NCBI GenBank assembly: GCA_030549775.1 | Contig: CM060180.1 | Coordinates: forward strand, 26,431,590-26,495,589 | Origin: Tamarix chinensis | Lineage: Eukaryota > Streptophyta > Magnoliopsida > Caryophyllales > Tamaricaceae | Direction: 5' to 3' | DNA: 64,000 bases | In this document: one piece after another, positions 10,983-24,200 of the stretch | How the letters are laid out: each line of letters begins with the position of its first letter | Numbering within the stretch: position 1 is the first letter of the stretch | The notes under the pieces: generated by a model | Database searches by the model: none | Told to the model about the DNA's origin: nothing | Seen by the model: the letters and a program-made list of their open reading frames with translations, nothing else | Translations under genes and position numbers: made by a program

Positions 10983-13900
10983 TATGCTTATGATGTTAGA
11001 AGATGTGACCCTCTAGGGCATGCATGCTAGGATGTTTAATAATAAAATGTGGGGTGAAAAGACGAAAAGGGAAAATGGGTAATTAAGTTGACTAAAGGGA
11101 TACAAGATTGACCTAATTATCTCATGATCCATGAGGGAAAAAAATAAAAGGAGATTATTATAAAAATGAACGAGTGGTGTGAATCTTGCATGGTGTGAAT
11201 CTAGGGTTTGCGTAGGATGGATGGAGTCTGCATGTGGGTGATCTTTACGTGAGAAAATTTTCTTGGGGCGTAGGTAAGGTAAGGGAAGAGTTGTTGGAGT
11301 GATTGGAGATTTTAGGTGAAAAATAGTACGTAGGTTGGTATAAGGGTGTATAGGAGACCTGGATAGGGTTTGGGAGGAAAACCCTAATTAGATGGGGGTC
11401 GTGAAAGTAAAAATAATTAAGGGTGAGTGGAATATAGGATAAGAGCGAAAGAATATCATATGTAGGGTGATTATGGGGGTCATGGGAAAGAGAGGATGGT
11501 AGGTGAGTAATGAAGAGGTGATATATGAGGAAAGAAAGGTGCTAGGGTTTCGGGTGACCAACTAGGTTTTCATGGTCACATGTATGATTGGGAAGTAAAG
11601 TGGAATGCTTTGGGGTTGAATCTAAGTGAGGTGGTGTGTGGAGTGGTAAAGTTGCTTTAGTTGTGTGAGGAAGAGAAAGGATGGGCCACATAGGCCCAAT
11701 TAGGGTTTCAGGGGGAAACCCTAGAGGATGATAGTGAGTGGGATTAGATGGCATAAGGTGGTGGGCCATAACCCGCAAACTTAAGAGTTGGGTATTCATG
11801 ATGAGTAAGTAGAATAGGAAAAGGACGTCGAAATGTGTTAGGAGATGCAAGAGTCCCAAGATATGGGACGATTCCTCTTGGGAGGATGGGAGTAGATGGA
11901 TGGTGTAGTCCAAATAACATGCATGTCTAGGGTGAAAACATACTGAATAAGACATAGTAAGACACTAATCATTTAAAGTGGAAGATTATTGAGTCAGGCC
12001 CATACCGATCCACCGGCATAATAATGGGGGATCTCGAGCTCAATAAACCAAACCCTAAGTTACAATAAGTCATGGGAAAGACACCAAGTAATTACAGTGA
12101 AACACCATAAGAGTCGGGGCCAGACCGATCCATCGGCATAATAGTGGTCAGGAGCACTTTACCCTGGAGACCTATCCACCGATAATAATACTGGTCACGA
12201 GTGTTCTGCCCTGTACATTTTCTGATCCACCGGCTATAATAGTGGGGTTCCTGTACTCGTATGGATAAAAATAAGCATGGTGTGAAATGAGCCTTGATCA
12301 GAGATCTAAAGAATAAGTTTATCCGGACTATAGCTCGTCCTTATTAATTGTGTTGTTGTATGTTGTATGTATGATCATGTTTGTGTTATATGCCTTCTAT
12401 GTTTGGCCTTATATGCATGGTTACTTTAATTAGTACATAGCGTAATGACCACCCGTTTCATGAGTGATGCTCATTCCTACGAATAGAGGGCCCACCTGTG
12501 ATGCATGGTTTTCATATTGTGAATAATTTAGTTCTTCTGTGAATTCTTGTTTTAATTTTGACTCATGATTGACAATAATTTTCTTTAACCTTGTGATTAG
12601 TACGAGACTGGCTAGGGGCGGGACTTGTACTGATCACGGCGGTAATATCCCCAAAATTCATTGTTCTATTTTCCTTGCTTCGCTGTATCTTTTAATAAAA
12701 CAAAATTTTTCAGTAGTGAATTTTGGGGGTGTTACATATAGTGATGTAACAAATTGAGGATTTGAAAATAATAATATCGAACATATAAGGTTTTGGTGAA
12801 ATAATGGTGTTTTGTTATCTTTAAGAATATTTTGGTCAATATGGGTTTAACATAGAAATTTTGGATTTTTAATGTGTTATATGGCTTAAAATAGTCTAAG
12901 AATATCATGTGAAATGTTAGAAGTAATGAATGACCTAAGTTCAAATAAAATGAGAAACTAGCTTAAATTAGGAATAATAAACCTAGAGGTGAAGCTAATA
13001 TCGCATGTGTAAAACGTTAGAGTTAGACCGCGATCTTTAAAATTTTTGTTTATATTGGAATCTTAGGAATGTATATTAAATTTTGTGATTATATGAGTAT
13101 TATGGAAAAAGTCTTAGCAAAATGTGGAGATCATATTAAACATATATTATGCTTATGCCATGCAATTAGATATATATACTCTATCATAGTCAAATAATGC
13201 ATCAGAACTTTATGACATACATGACTCAGACAAACGAGGACTCATCATGCTTATCAACATAACATAAACATCATGGATAACAACATAAAATTAAGTAATA
13301 GAGTTATGGAAATAACTTATTAGGGTTTCTACCATCCAATCACATAATTTCCATTGGATCTATTTCCTAAGCTTGCTTAATCCATTAGGTCATTTATTTA
13401 TAACCTATTGTTTCTCTTTCCTTTTATTTTTCCTTTTTCTTTATCCACATATTCATCCTTATTCTTTTTCTTATCAAGCGATGGACTATGTACCACCCCA
13501 TGGTCTCATATACCATAAAAGCCTATCCAAACTAGAGAACATAAAATTCAACCGAAGCCAAGTAACCACTAATGGTCTTAATGTGCAGCTGAAGCCAAAT
13601 AGCCACCAATGGACATACATTCTGACCGAATCCAAGTAACCACCAATGGACATACATTCCTATTGAAGCCAAATAACACCAATGGATATAAAGTCCGGTT
13701 GGAGCCATAGACCACGTAGGTGGCCATACCCTCTAGTATCAATACCCCCTAGTATATCATTAGTGCCTAGAGTAGGTAAGGAATCGATATCAACTAGGAT
13801 CCCAATTGAATGCACTAATAAATGCTTGAAGGCAGACTAATCCCCAATAGCTAATCAAGGATCAGGTAACCCGAACCCATGCACATCTTAATTATCTTCC

Positions 13901-14883
13901 ACTTTAAGTAATTAGTGTGTTATTTTCCAAGGTTAGGTTATCATACAAGGCACGTGCAACATTCAAGTAACACGTCCACATACTCATTCTATCTTAACCA
14001 TTATTACCCTCCAACCATGTGGTGGGATTTCCATTAGTGCTTAGCCAAACTCAAATCAACCCATTAAGGTAATCCATTTATTCCAAAGTCATAATTATCT
14101 CATTAAAAAGTATCATCATAGCATACTCATTATAATTTACTCATTAAAGTCTTCAAAAATCACTAAGCAAAATATCATGAATTTTGATCCCTTTAATCCA
14201 TCCAATAGACTAGTTAATTCATGCTAAGATATGTGTTCTCATCAATAAAGGATCATATTATAGAATTGTGTGAAGTATCAAAGCATAGCAAGTCTAAAAA
14301 GAATAAAACAAAACACTCTGGCTAAATTGGTCAATCAATTTAGTTAGACCAAGTGATTGTTCTAAGATCAATCAATCGGTTATGACAAACTTTAAGCATA
14401 GAGCAACCAATGTCACCAGAGGCCATCTCGTTGATCGGTTTGGGCCAACCAATTAACTATTCTAAGAACCAATCGTTCGGTTTGGATTAATAAGTCAATC
14501 AATTTGCTCCCAAACATCACATATTAGACATTTTTCATGCAATTAACACTCTAAAATATTGTTGCATCCAAATCAAAATACGTCATAGAAAAATAATAAT
14601 ATTTAACAAGCTCATAAACTGAAGCATGCTTCACTTTAAAATAATTTGACCCTATTTTCTCTAAAATAAACCTTTTTTCTTGAGATTTCAATTAATTCAA
14701 CATCGATCAATTAGAAGCCAAACTTTCATACAAGCATATAAAATAAACATTTTATATACCACATCACATCACATGCTTAGTTAGGCCACATTTCAAAGGT
14801 AAAAATAACTTACTTGATGCTTCAAAAGATTTCTCACTAAAGAGAAACAACTCAAGTTAGAAGATTTCAACTTCCAAAACCAT

Positions 14884-14886
<3 letters not shown>

Positions 14887-14923
<37 letters not shown>
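14887..14923. repeat. (AT)n microsatellite
   Basis: About 18 uninterrupted AT dinucleotides. Confidence 0.95.
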
Positions 14924-14924
<1 letters not shown>

Positions 14925-15311
14925 CTTAAAAGTAATTGAATATCTTTCACGAATCAATAGCTTCAAATTAGAAAATAAAACATACTTACCACTCCAAAGA
15001 GAAAAACAAAGAATGATTCAATGGAAAACAACTCAACTTCATCCTAAATCTAATCATTCAAATCTGAGATGAACGAGTGGATTTATCAACAATAGGTTAA
15101 CTTCCATTTCATAGCTCAAATAGTAATTTTATGAAGAATACAGGTCAAACTCATCCTATAACATCGAACACAAGAGGGAAAATGAAATATTAGCATGAGA
15201 AGGGAATATACCAATTGTGTAGGGAATATACAAAAATCAAAGCATACTTTCAGAGGTGTGTAGAGGAGATAGGAAGAAGAAGACAAGAGTGAGATCATCA
15301 CCTCCCTCAAC

Positions 15312-15607
15312 TGTAACACCCCGAGTCGATATGACCACGCGGGGGCTACCTTGGAGTGCTTTCGGATTGATCGGCTGACCCCACAGATCAACACGAGTCA
15401 TTTCAGCACGCTTTGTCCTCACTCACGCACTTCCCGAGAGAAAATTTCTGAAACTTCCCAGGAGGTCACCCATCCTAAAATTGCTCTACCGCCAGCACGC
15501 TTAACTGTGGAGTTCTTAGGATGGAATCACCAAAAGGATGGTATACCATGTTGATATAAGTAGCCAGATCAATCCTTATAATACTCTCCTAAATTTGGGG
15601 TATCACA
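15312..15607 (-). mobile_element. Cassandra solo LTR with 5S rRNA-like domain and perfect TSD
   Basis: This 296-bp LTR runs from TGTAACACCCCGAG to GGGGTATCACA and is flanked on both sides by TCAAC (15307-15311 and 15608-15612), a perfect 5-bp target-site duplication. There is no primer-binding site beside it, so it is a solo LTR formed by recombination. On the minus strand about 15452-15525 match plant 5S rRNA, including AGTTAAGCGTGCTGG and TAGGATGGGTGACCTCCTGG. The latter is closer to genuine 5S rRNA than the copy at 278-526. Relative to that copy it has about 45 bp more, near 15340-15410. Confidence 0.92.
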
Positions 15608-16530
15608 TCAACTATCAAAATTAAACCCTTAAATCTATTCGAGACAGTAACTAAAGCCAATTAAATGATAAAAAGGGTTAAGAATCACTCAAGAATAGTT
15701 TGGAGTTTGATTATCGAAGTTTCATTTTAACGTAATAAATTTATCAGAAATTCGAGCTTCGAAAAATACTTAGCCCAATAAACCAATCTATCGATTTGAC
15801 TAGACCAGTTGATTGTTGTATGGATCAATCAATGGTTTTTCAAAATTAGTTGATCGGTTCGGTCAAACAAAACTCCTTTGTTGAAACGATGAACCAGTCA
15901 ATCGATCTACATGAAAACTTATTTTATTCAATTTTCCAAACTTTACTCACATTTATTTTTACCTCAAACCCAATTATAGTTTTAAATCTAGAGCAAACAT
16001 TATCAAGTTTTATTAAACACAATAATTTTTCATTTTATAAATATTACAAAAATATGGGGTATTAAAATTGTATCATTTCTCAACTATACGATTATCTTAC
16101 TCAGTATGTACCATACTGATTATCATTTTCATGAGTATTGCTTATTTCCTCTAGTAGATACCACATTATTTTATAGGTAATTATTAATTACTACTCTTAA
16201 TGTGATTGCCTTCAATGAGCATTGATTAATCTGGTTTAGGGTATGGTTATCTGGATATCTTAATATCTCTACGGACTATTCTTCTTCTATTTTCACTTTA
16301 TATATTTCATTCTCTCTATTTTGTATCATGTATTGTGGTGGAAGCAAGTGATTTCCACACTTGTGTCTTAGATACGAGGTTACTTTTGCATTGCACCCGG
16401 TAAAGACTAGGCATAGGAAGTGCATCTTTTATGTTGGATGCTGCATGACACCCCTATATTATGTGTTTGGGATTCTGCGATAATATCTTTTAAATAGAAT
16501 ATTTAAGCCCCTAAATTTTGGGGTGTTACA

Positions 16531-19258
16531 TTTAGCATTAATAGTATTCTAGCGAAAGATAACACAGATAATATAAAAGTATGACAACTCATATAAATGT
16601 TGATTGTATGATGCATATGAGATCCAACTTAGGTTGAAGAACAACCAAAAAGTAAAAGGAGAATGGGAGAAAGAAATAGTGTTGAAAGGCTGATTCTTGG
16701 TAGTCCTTGAAAAAATACTTATAAGAACCACCTAAGGTATACAACTCTCATAAATCTAGTAAGATTTAATTAATGAAACTTCAAACTCTTACACTTGATA
16801 ATGAAGGAATATCATAGTTTTCAGAGAGGATAATGGCACCCAAGGTAATTTGTTTTGTCATTCCATGATGCCCTAACACTTATAGGAGAAGTGTTGGATT
16901 AATATTTATAACTTAAACAACTAATACTTGTGTTTAAAGCCTAAAAGTGACAATAAAAACAATTTTAAATTCCTTGCCCATGCATCTCAGTTTTGAAGGG
17001 AAGTATTTACCTGATTTTGAACTTCTAAAACACTCTTATCACATGATACAAAAGCTACATCAACCATATTCACAAAAAGAAAGTGACAAATGCCTCTTTC
17101 AACCTTGCAAGTAACATAAAGAGGTAAAGAATGTCTTCTAGACTTCCTTACTCTTCTCAAAATCTAATTTTTACTTCAAAAGTGCTGAAAATAACTTGTC
17201 ATCCAAGGTAAAATACACTTGTGGATTTATTGATCTTCCAAGGGTGGTGTGAAATGAATTGCTTGTGGGGGCTTCAAGTGTCAAAAATAATGGAAAAGAA
17301 AGGCTCAAAATAAAGGAAAAAATTAACAAGAAAAGCACTAAGCCAAATGTGGCTTTAGGGTCATTTTTTGAGCATTTTAAAGGAAAAAAAAGAAGTAAAT
17401 GGGTTTTTTCATAACTTGTATGACTAGGGTTTGTTAGATAATTAATTTCTCCGAATAAGAATGGTTTTATAATCTTCAAATTTAGAAAAATTAATAGCTA
17501 ATGAATGACCCTCAATTATGGATGATACCACGTCATTATACCTTACTTATATATTAATTATATCATATATTTATAGTGATTATGTCTAATTTTCTTATAC
17601 CTTGGAAGTATAATCCTATGTATTTCCATGTGTTAAGATATAACAATTGATTATAAATTGGTTATTGTATTTTAAGTTATTTTAAAAATATTGATAAGAT
17701 GTCTATTTATAAAATTGTAAAACATTTTTATGGCATGGTTGGCTCATATTTTATCTTGATATTCCTATTTTAGTGTTTGTTTATCATCATACTCTAATCA
17801 ATCACAAAGTCGATAACAAGTTGTAAAGAAAAAATACAAAAAAATTCTCAATTAAGTAAAAAAGCAAAGATCTCGCAAACTCTTTATATTTTATTTTTCT
17901 AAAAAAATAGTAAATACATGTGTGCAACCTTTTAAAAATAATATTTATTGAGAAATGTAAAATTAAAAAAACACCATCAATATACATGCAAATTTTTATT
18001 TTATTTATAAAAAAAAAGGGGAACCACTTATGCGTCAAAGGCGGGAATAGATAGAAGCCCTGCCTCTTATTTAACATCCTAGATAACATCTTTTATTAAG
18101 TAGTTAGGTAAAAGATGTTCCTTCTTTTATTTTTTGCCTTTTCTTTTAAATTATATTTTTTGGAAATATGATTCTATTCGTAAGACTCTTTTCTATTATA
18201 AGTATGAAAATGTTAATAAGACTCTTTTCTGATTTGAAACATGAATTTTTTATGAAAGTTTATTAAAAAAGATCATCAACATCATTTTTTACTTTAACAC
18301 TAAATTAATAGACCCTAGGAATTAAGAAATTGTTGTACTTGCTAGGTTCTGCATTATTGACGTGCATATGCGGAACCATATTAATCTATATACCGTAACA
18401 TTGTAGGCTTGTAGCTGACAGTTATCAATAAAAAACCTCCGGAACCGTCAGCCAGCTAGTCGGCTGGTTGCTTTATGCCTTACTGACTAGCTGGCTCCTT
18501 TATGTCTTAAGGAAGAAGACTATAAATTTCGTTGTATTTCATTGTGATGATGATGAACATGATACACGGAATATCATTCATTAGGTGACCAATAATTTAG
18601 GATAAAAGATCTGTCAAGTACTATAATGCCTCCACATTCCCCGTCAATATTGCATTTAGTAAATTTTCTTTTTAAATTAAAAATATGATTAACAACATAG
18701 TCCATAGTTAACAACCACCACACGTCGCATCATATATTTAATTATATATATAATGAGCCCAATAATTTATTATCCTTATATTAATTTGAAGAAGCATATG
18801 AAAATGAGCAAAAATTCGATCCATCTGAAAATTGTAATTAACTGCGTTAGAAATCTTTAACTAATACCACCAATAATAATAATAAAGAATAATTAGTGTA
18901 AGGTTAAAGTATTCACTGTTTTTTGTTTCAAATCAAATTAAATCTATCATTAAGTATTGAAAGGAAATAAAATGTACATATAAATAAGCACCACAAAAAG
19001 TTGGTATATATTAGGCATTTTAAAGTATAGTGATCAATATATGCCCCTCCGGGGCTTCTCCTTGATGCAATCAATTGTCAATCATCTCTCCTCCCTCACC
19101 CTCCATGAAATCGATGCCTTCCCTCCTCTCACCAGAAGGAATTCACGACAATAAAAATCGGAAACGATTAACCTATTTTTCGTTCCATCTCAAAATGAAA
19201 CAGATGGAATACAAGTCCAATTTCTTACACAGTTATGGTGATGTGATTATGGAAAAAT
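16531..19258. other. AT-rich intergenic DNA with one strong hairpin
   Basis: No gene or element boundaries were recognised apart from the inverted repeat at 18450-18496. Open frames of 60-102 codons on the minus strand show no known motif and have AT-driven composition. Confidence 0.5.
18450..18496. repeat. 12-bp perfect inverted repeat (hairpin)
   Basis: The arms AGCCAGCTAGTC (18450-18461) and GACTAGCTGGCT (18485-18496) are exact reverse complements around a 23-nt loop. They sit in a locally GC-richer patch. It could be a folded remnant of a small inverted-repeat transposon or a structured RNA. Nothing else supports a gene. Confidence 0.6.
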
Positions 19259-20284
19259 TATAACACCCCAAATTTTTAGGAAATCAAAAAATTCATTTAT
19301 AAAGTTAAGCACATAAACTAAAACAATAAAAACAATGAGTGTTACCACCACACTTAGTACAAGTCTGGATACCCTTACCATTTGCATACCAAGTACTAAA
19401 GTTAAAATCATTACTCTATTTAAACTAATAACATGATTACAAGAATCAACATAGAGAGAACATAAGATAAATATGGTGCTAAGTAAAAGCAACATCAATG
19501 GTTTATAATACTCAAAGAAAGGAAAATATAGGAGGACATAAGGGTCTAAATACAACCGAAATTAAAATAACAAAAGAGGTACCAGATAGTCCTACGCTCT
19601 CAAATCAAACTACCAACTTCAACTAAGCTCAGAAGCTAACTTGCAAAAATCATTGCTCATTGAATAGGTAGGGGTTCATGAAAGAAACCCTTGAATACAA
19701 TGGTACTGAGCAACTATTTATACTAAACCAAATGAAAATTAGTATGGAACACTTGTAAGGCATCAAAATAATACATGTATAAAACATCGAATTGTACATG
19801 TGTCAATTAACCATTCATATAATCACATACCATCGATACCTTATACCAACCATACTCTCTTATCAAGAAGTAACTAAAAGTCACCAACAGAACATCCAAA
19901 CACATCAACCTCAAATACATGATAATAACTACATGCCACATACCTCATAATCAATTTCGACAAATTTCATAACACAGGTAGGCTCATATCAAATCATCAC
20001 CTCATAGGTAGATATGAAGGCTGCTAAGAAACATAAATAGGCACAAAGATTGCTACTGAACCACCAGTAAGCACACAAAGGTTTCCACCGACCAATGCAA
20101 TACTACGATAATCCAACATTCCATCAATTATTTTTATTTTTATTTACTCGAGGGGAGATCATATCGAACTCGAAGACAATAAGGTACTCCAGTCATACTG
20201 GTGTACCAAGACAATGTAGTAACCTACCGAGTATCAACCCAATGATGCAAAGATATCCTAGTCACACTGGTACACAAAAGTAAC
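19259..20284 (-). mobile_element. LTR fragment of the same gypsy-type family, reverse orientation
   Basis: It starts TATAACACCCCAAATTTTTAGG, the reverse complement of an LTR 3' end of the kind seen at 16510-16530 (one substitution in the terminal TG). The interior holds short repeated blocks resembling CCAGTCATACTGGTGTACC near 20190 and CCTAGTCACACTGGTACAC near 20257. The right side stops against another LTR start at about 20285, so this copy looks truncated. Confidence 0.45.
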
Positions 20285-21290
20285 AATAATACCCCAAAAT
20301 TTTACTAAACTTAATCCCATATCATTAATACATTAATTTAATTCTAATATCAAAAAAAAATTAGCCTTATCCAAATTCATTAATCCCAAAATCTTAACCT
20401 AATCCGAATCTTTAACCCGGATAAATAATTTTTCGTAACCCAATTTTAAAGTCAGTAGATTTATATCACTAATCCTACCTATTTTAACTAATGAAAATTT
20501 ATCTAAAGTTAACCTTAAACCTTTTTTTCCCTTTTTCCTTTCTCCTTTTTCCTTTATCTTACCTCATTCTCATCGTAATGCTTGACTTTGATTTTCTTCT
20601 TACCACTTGCAACACACAACCATCACCCTCACCCCCTATTGTTGCTGCCATGATCATCACAACCCTTGTCACTTTTCTCATGTTGCTGCCATGATCCCAC
20701 AGCCATCACCTTTGACTATTGTTGCCTTCAACTGCTACCTCTGCCATTTTTTACCCAACACTCCTCCATTACTCTCAACCATCATTTCACATTCCTCTAT
20801 TGAATTTTGCTCCACCCCTGATGCTACTATCGACCGTCATCATCTACATCACCTCCTTGCACCACCCAATTTGCATGCCACCATGCACAACCATATATAT
20901 ACTACTCATCTCTTTCTTTCTCCCTCGTTTGTTTGTCTCATTGCTGCCCCATCTTTTTCTGTCAAACAAGCTTGCTCAAGAAACACCTCCCCCATCGCTG
21001 CACCACCACCGACCACCGAGCGTTGCCTTGAGTTTAGTGGATCAACCACTAAGACCATCACCCCCTCGTTGTCACCGTCAACAACCACCATTTTTCCCTC
21101 TTCTTTCCTCACATCAATCGTATTTTTGTGAGGCACACAACTTGCGTATGGTCTCTCGCACAACCATGCAACTCTATTTTTCCTTACCGCACGCATGTCC
21201 AGGCCAACACGGTTTGCCTGTGCACCCTCGCACAACTCGCATGATTGTCTTTATGAGATGTTTCATGATCTTAGAGAAATTAATGTAAAT
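20285..21290 (+). mobile_element. LTR 5' fragment of gypsy-type family
   Basis: It opens with AATAATACCCCAAAATTTTAC, like the starts of the LTRs at 4852, 6590 and 41252. Next come an AACCTAATC-type AT-rich stretch and then a C/T-rich segment (20520-21110), the same order as in those LTRs. The overlapping frames of 174 and 189 codons at 20607-21288 arise from this C-rich segment and show no domain. The 3' part of the LTR was not found and the right edge is approximate. Confidence 0.5.
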
Positions 21291-24200
21291 ACAGATAGTC
21301 TTGTACACTTTGGTCACGATTTACCTTTTTAGTTTACATATATTTTTTTGTCCCCTACAACCATTAGCTATAAAATATTTTTTTTAATAGGATTGGAGGA
21401 ACCATAACGCATTGCTGCGCAATTCATACTTAAGGTTTACTTTGAATTGTAATCCTCCCTTTGATCTAAAAAAAAAAAAGTTGTTAATGTTGCATGCATA
21501 GCATGCCGTGTGAAACCTCTATTTTTTTTTGGGTGAAAATTTATTAATGACAATAGAAATAAGAGAAGGTCGGTAGACAAGAAAATTCTTCTTCCTTCTA
21601 AGTAAGATTGAAAAGTCACAAAACCTGCTACTTAAACAGAATAGTTTATTTGATAATCACTCATTTCACCTGATTTATTGGGAAGGAGGGGAGATAAAGT
21701 GACCAATAAAAAGATATTTATTTGAACCAGCTTGGGTAAACATATTTAAAATTTACGAGCATGAAAAGCTGAATCTTGCCAAAGCTCTTCCATATTTTTG
21801 TTTTCTCGTATATATTAATATCGATAGGCTCCACATCATTTCCGGCGGTGAAAGTTTCATATTCGGCAATACATTTATTCATCTCTCATGCTACATTTTG
21901 ACACAGGTTGTCTACTATTAATTATTAAATACATGCTTGTGTCTATCTCATCCATCGGCATCGGAGATCGAATGTGACATTATTTTCTACAAAATTTTAA
22001 AACCAACCCTATTTTCACATCTCAAATTATTATAAAATATTCAAACACATGAACTAATACTAAAGAGTGTGTGTGTGTGTGTATCATTTTAGATTAAATT
22101 TGGATGAGATATTAGTTTGCCAAATAAATAAATTTTTTTTTTACAATTTAATTATTCTAAAGTCAAGTCTAGTACGACCGTAAAAATAAAATGAATAAAT
22201 AAATAAAAGAAGAAGAAGTAAATATCAAGTTTTAATTTAATCCCATTATGAAAAGATCCAAACTCAACCAATGCAATGATGGAATTGGAATAATCATTAC
22301 ACATTTTCTGAAATTACTTATTCAATCGATTTCACGATATAAAATATATTAGATTTCTTACTTTATTTTTTAATATAAATAATTTTTAAAAAATTTCAAC
22401 AGTTGAATGTTTTATTTTACTTCTAATTTTATTTTTTTAATTAAATAAATAAAGAGTATTGACTTTAACATAAATATATTTAAATAAAAGCAATTTATTT
22501 ATTTCCTAGAATTTAATAATTTTTAATATGCATGCTAAAACTTAATATACCTTATATATTATAAAATGGAGGGAGTTGCATTAAAAGACGTATCCATGTT
22601 TACAAATGAACACCGATGATTACTTGTATGTCAAGTCCCTTGTTTCTTTCTAAAAATAAAAAAATAAATATAAAGCCTAAACTATGTTTTCTTGGTTTGA
22701 TTTTTGCTAATATGATTAAATCTGATTCAAAATACTGAATGTGTTAATACTATTGCTTTGCTATTGTTGGCACCATAATTATTATTATTTTTATTAATAC
22801 TATCGTTATCGTTATTGTTACTATTACTATTATTATAATTTTTATTATTACCAAAATTTTGCTGGTAAAGTCGTAACAATATATTGAAAGAGACATGTGC
22901 TTATTCTCTGTAAGTATGGGATCTTTACTTATGTGGTATGATGTTAATTTACTGGTCCGCGTTAAGCCCTTATGTAGCTTTGTGCCATGTCGGAGTTGAA
23001 TATCTGGATAATATTAACGGTTTAATTTCTATTGACAAATGCGTTTAGTTGTTAAATTTTACCAGCGCTTCCTTACTACGATGCACGAAAGCCATATTCA
23101 TTATTTCGTAAGATGCATGACAATTGTAAAATTTATTAATATGTCATGAGAACAATGCACTTAAATATAAAAAGACGTAAATGAATAAATCAAATATATA
23201 GAAAAAGGCACTCAAATATTCAAATGCATAGACATCGACAATACGTAAGCCATAAACAAAGCAAACTATTCCAATACATAATGCCTATCTATCGAATATA
23301 AATTATCGGTTCGTAAAATATATAATAAAGGAAGAAACTATATTTATATATTCAATTATGAATATGTTTAAAATAAAAGTAACTAGAACGCAATTCTATA
23401 ATTATTATCAAAACAACAAAATTAGTAGAGAAAGAACAAGATATTATATATATCACTTATAAGTAAAATATAATTCGAAACAAACCTTCTCAATATTAAT
23501 ATACAAGTGACTAAATTCATGTTACTAAAGTATTTTTCTGCGTGAATCTCTTATATAAAGACGATCATATATATATATATATATATAACAATATAAAATA
23601 AATGATGTTTTATATTTGTTGTTTGTATTCAAAGATAATCATAACAATGGTGCAACTTAATATTTTAATCCAATCGAAAGCAAATAATTATTCCACGTAT
23701 ATGTAACCTTTTTATATAAAAAAAAGCCCACGGGCTTAGATTGTTTCTAAATGTAATTAATTGGACCAAGATTAGATGGGACGACATGGAAGAGGATGCC
23801 AACAATACCTTGATGATAATAATAATAAAGGCTATGCCCGTGCGGCACTTTCCTTTTAAGGGAAAACAATAAAGTTATTACTAAATTGTTGTAATATACT
23901 AGTCAGTTTCATGTAGCTTTTATATTACGTATGATTGTTGTCATCGGTCCGCATGTAAATATTTCATAGTTTTATTCAAACCTAAGACTGCCGAAAGAAG
24001 CTTTAGGGCCTGCCCTGACGGTCAAGGGCTCCTAGACTTAAAATAATATTGAAACTTTATATTTTATATATGTATAAATTTTTTATTTGGACAGAAAATC
24101 AAACTCTTAATTTATTTTAATAAAGTTTTATTATTTTAATATTTAACCAATTATACTAGTTTAAATTTTATTTTTATATCAGACATCTTTATATATATAT

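Larger units (their letters stand above)
6590..12736 (+). mobile_element. Nested giant solo LTR (about 4.4 kb of its own sequence)
   Basis: The LTR begins TGAAATACCCCAAAA and ends GGGGGTGTTACA. It is flanked by a perfect 5-bp target-site duplication TATAG (6585-6589 and 12737-12741), and the surrounding LTR sequence resumes exactly after it. After subtracting the hAT insertion at 7638-9383 about 4.4 kb remain. It contains a C/T-rich segment (6890-7600), trinucleotide microsatellites (9780-10500), an ~800-bp GT/GA-rich segment, and copies of a CCACCGG...AGTGG motif (12009-12250). No gag or pol is visible. The right end of the window (62760-64000) holds a second copy. It could alternatively be a large non-autonomous (LARD-like) element, but no internal LTR pair was seen. 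Confidence 0.7.
13140..16064 (-). mobile_element. Nested LTR fragment in reverse orientation
   Basis: The homologous LTR at 41252-44384 has no counterpart for this stretch, which interrupts LTR 4852-16530. Its right edge (GGGGTATTA near 16060) is the reverse complement of the family's LTR start (TAATACCCC). The stretch near 13905-13930 is the reverse complement of the AATTACTTAAAGTGGAAGAT block found in the family near 11975 and 63690. It is therefore a related LTR on the minus strand. The left edge is not sharply defined (13130-13200). It contains the Cassandra solo LTR and an (AT)n tract. Confidence 0.55.
4852..16530 (+). mobile_element. Solo LTR (gypsy-type), interrupted by two nested LTRs
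   Basis: The LTR starts TGTAATACCTC at 4852 and ends GGGGTGTTACA at 16530. Flanking 5-mers are CTTAG (4847-4851) and TTTAG (16531-16535), a 4/5 target-site duplication. Its own sequence is in three pieces: 4852-6589, 12742 to about 13140, and about 16065-16530. These align in order with the uninterrupted LTR at 41252-44384. Shared blocks include GGAGGAGG near 6250 and 42313, ATTTTGGTCAATATG near 12829 and 42729, and TATGTTGGATG near 16430. The pieces total about 2.6 kb. The early part is C/T-rich (5080-6100), which produces long chance frames. No primer-binding site or pol lies beside either end, so I call it solo. Confidence 0.7.

Noticed and set aside
20607..21288. Overlapping 174- and 189-codon ORFs
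   Set aside because: Both lie in a C-rich low-complexity stretch that recurs in other LTRs of the family. There is no domain, and the two frames are equally open.
22262..22575. Possible Stowaway element ending GGAGGGAG near 22572
   Set aside because: The right end looks right, but I found no matching left inverted terminus or TA flank.
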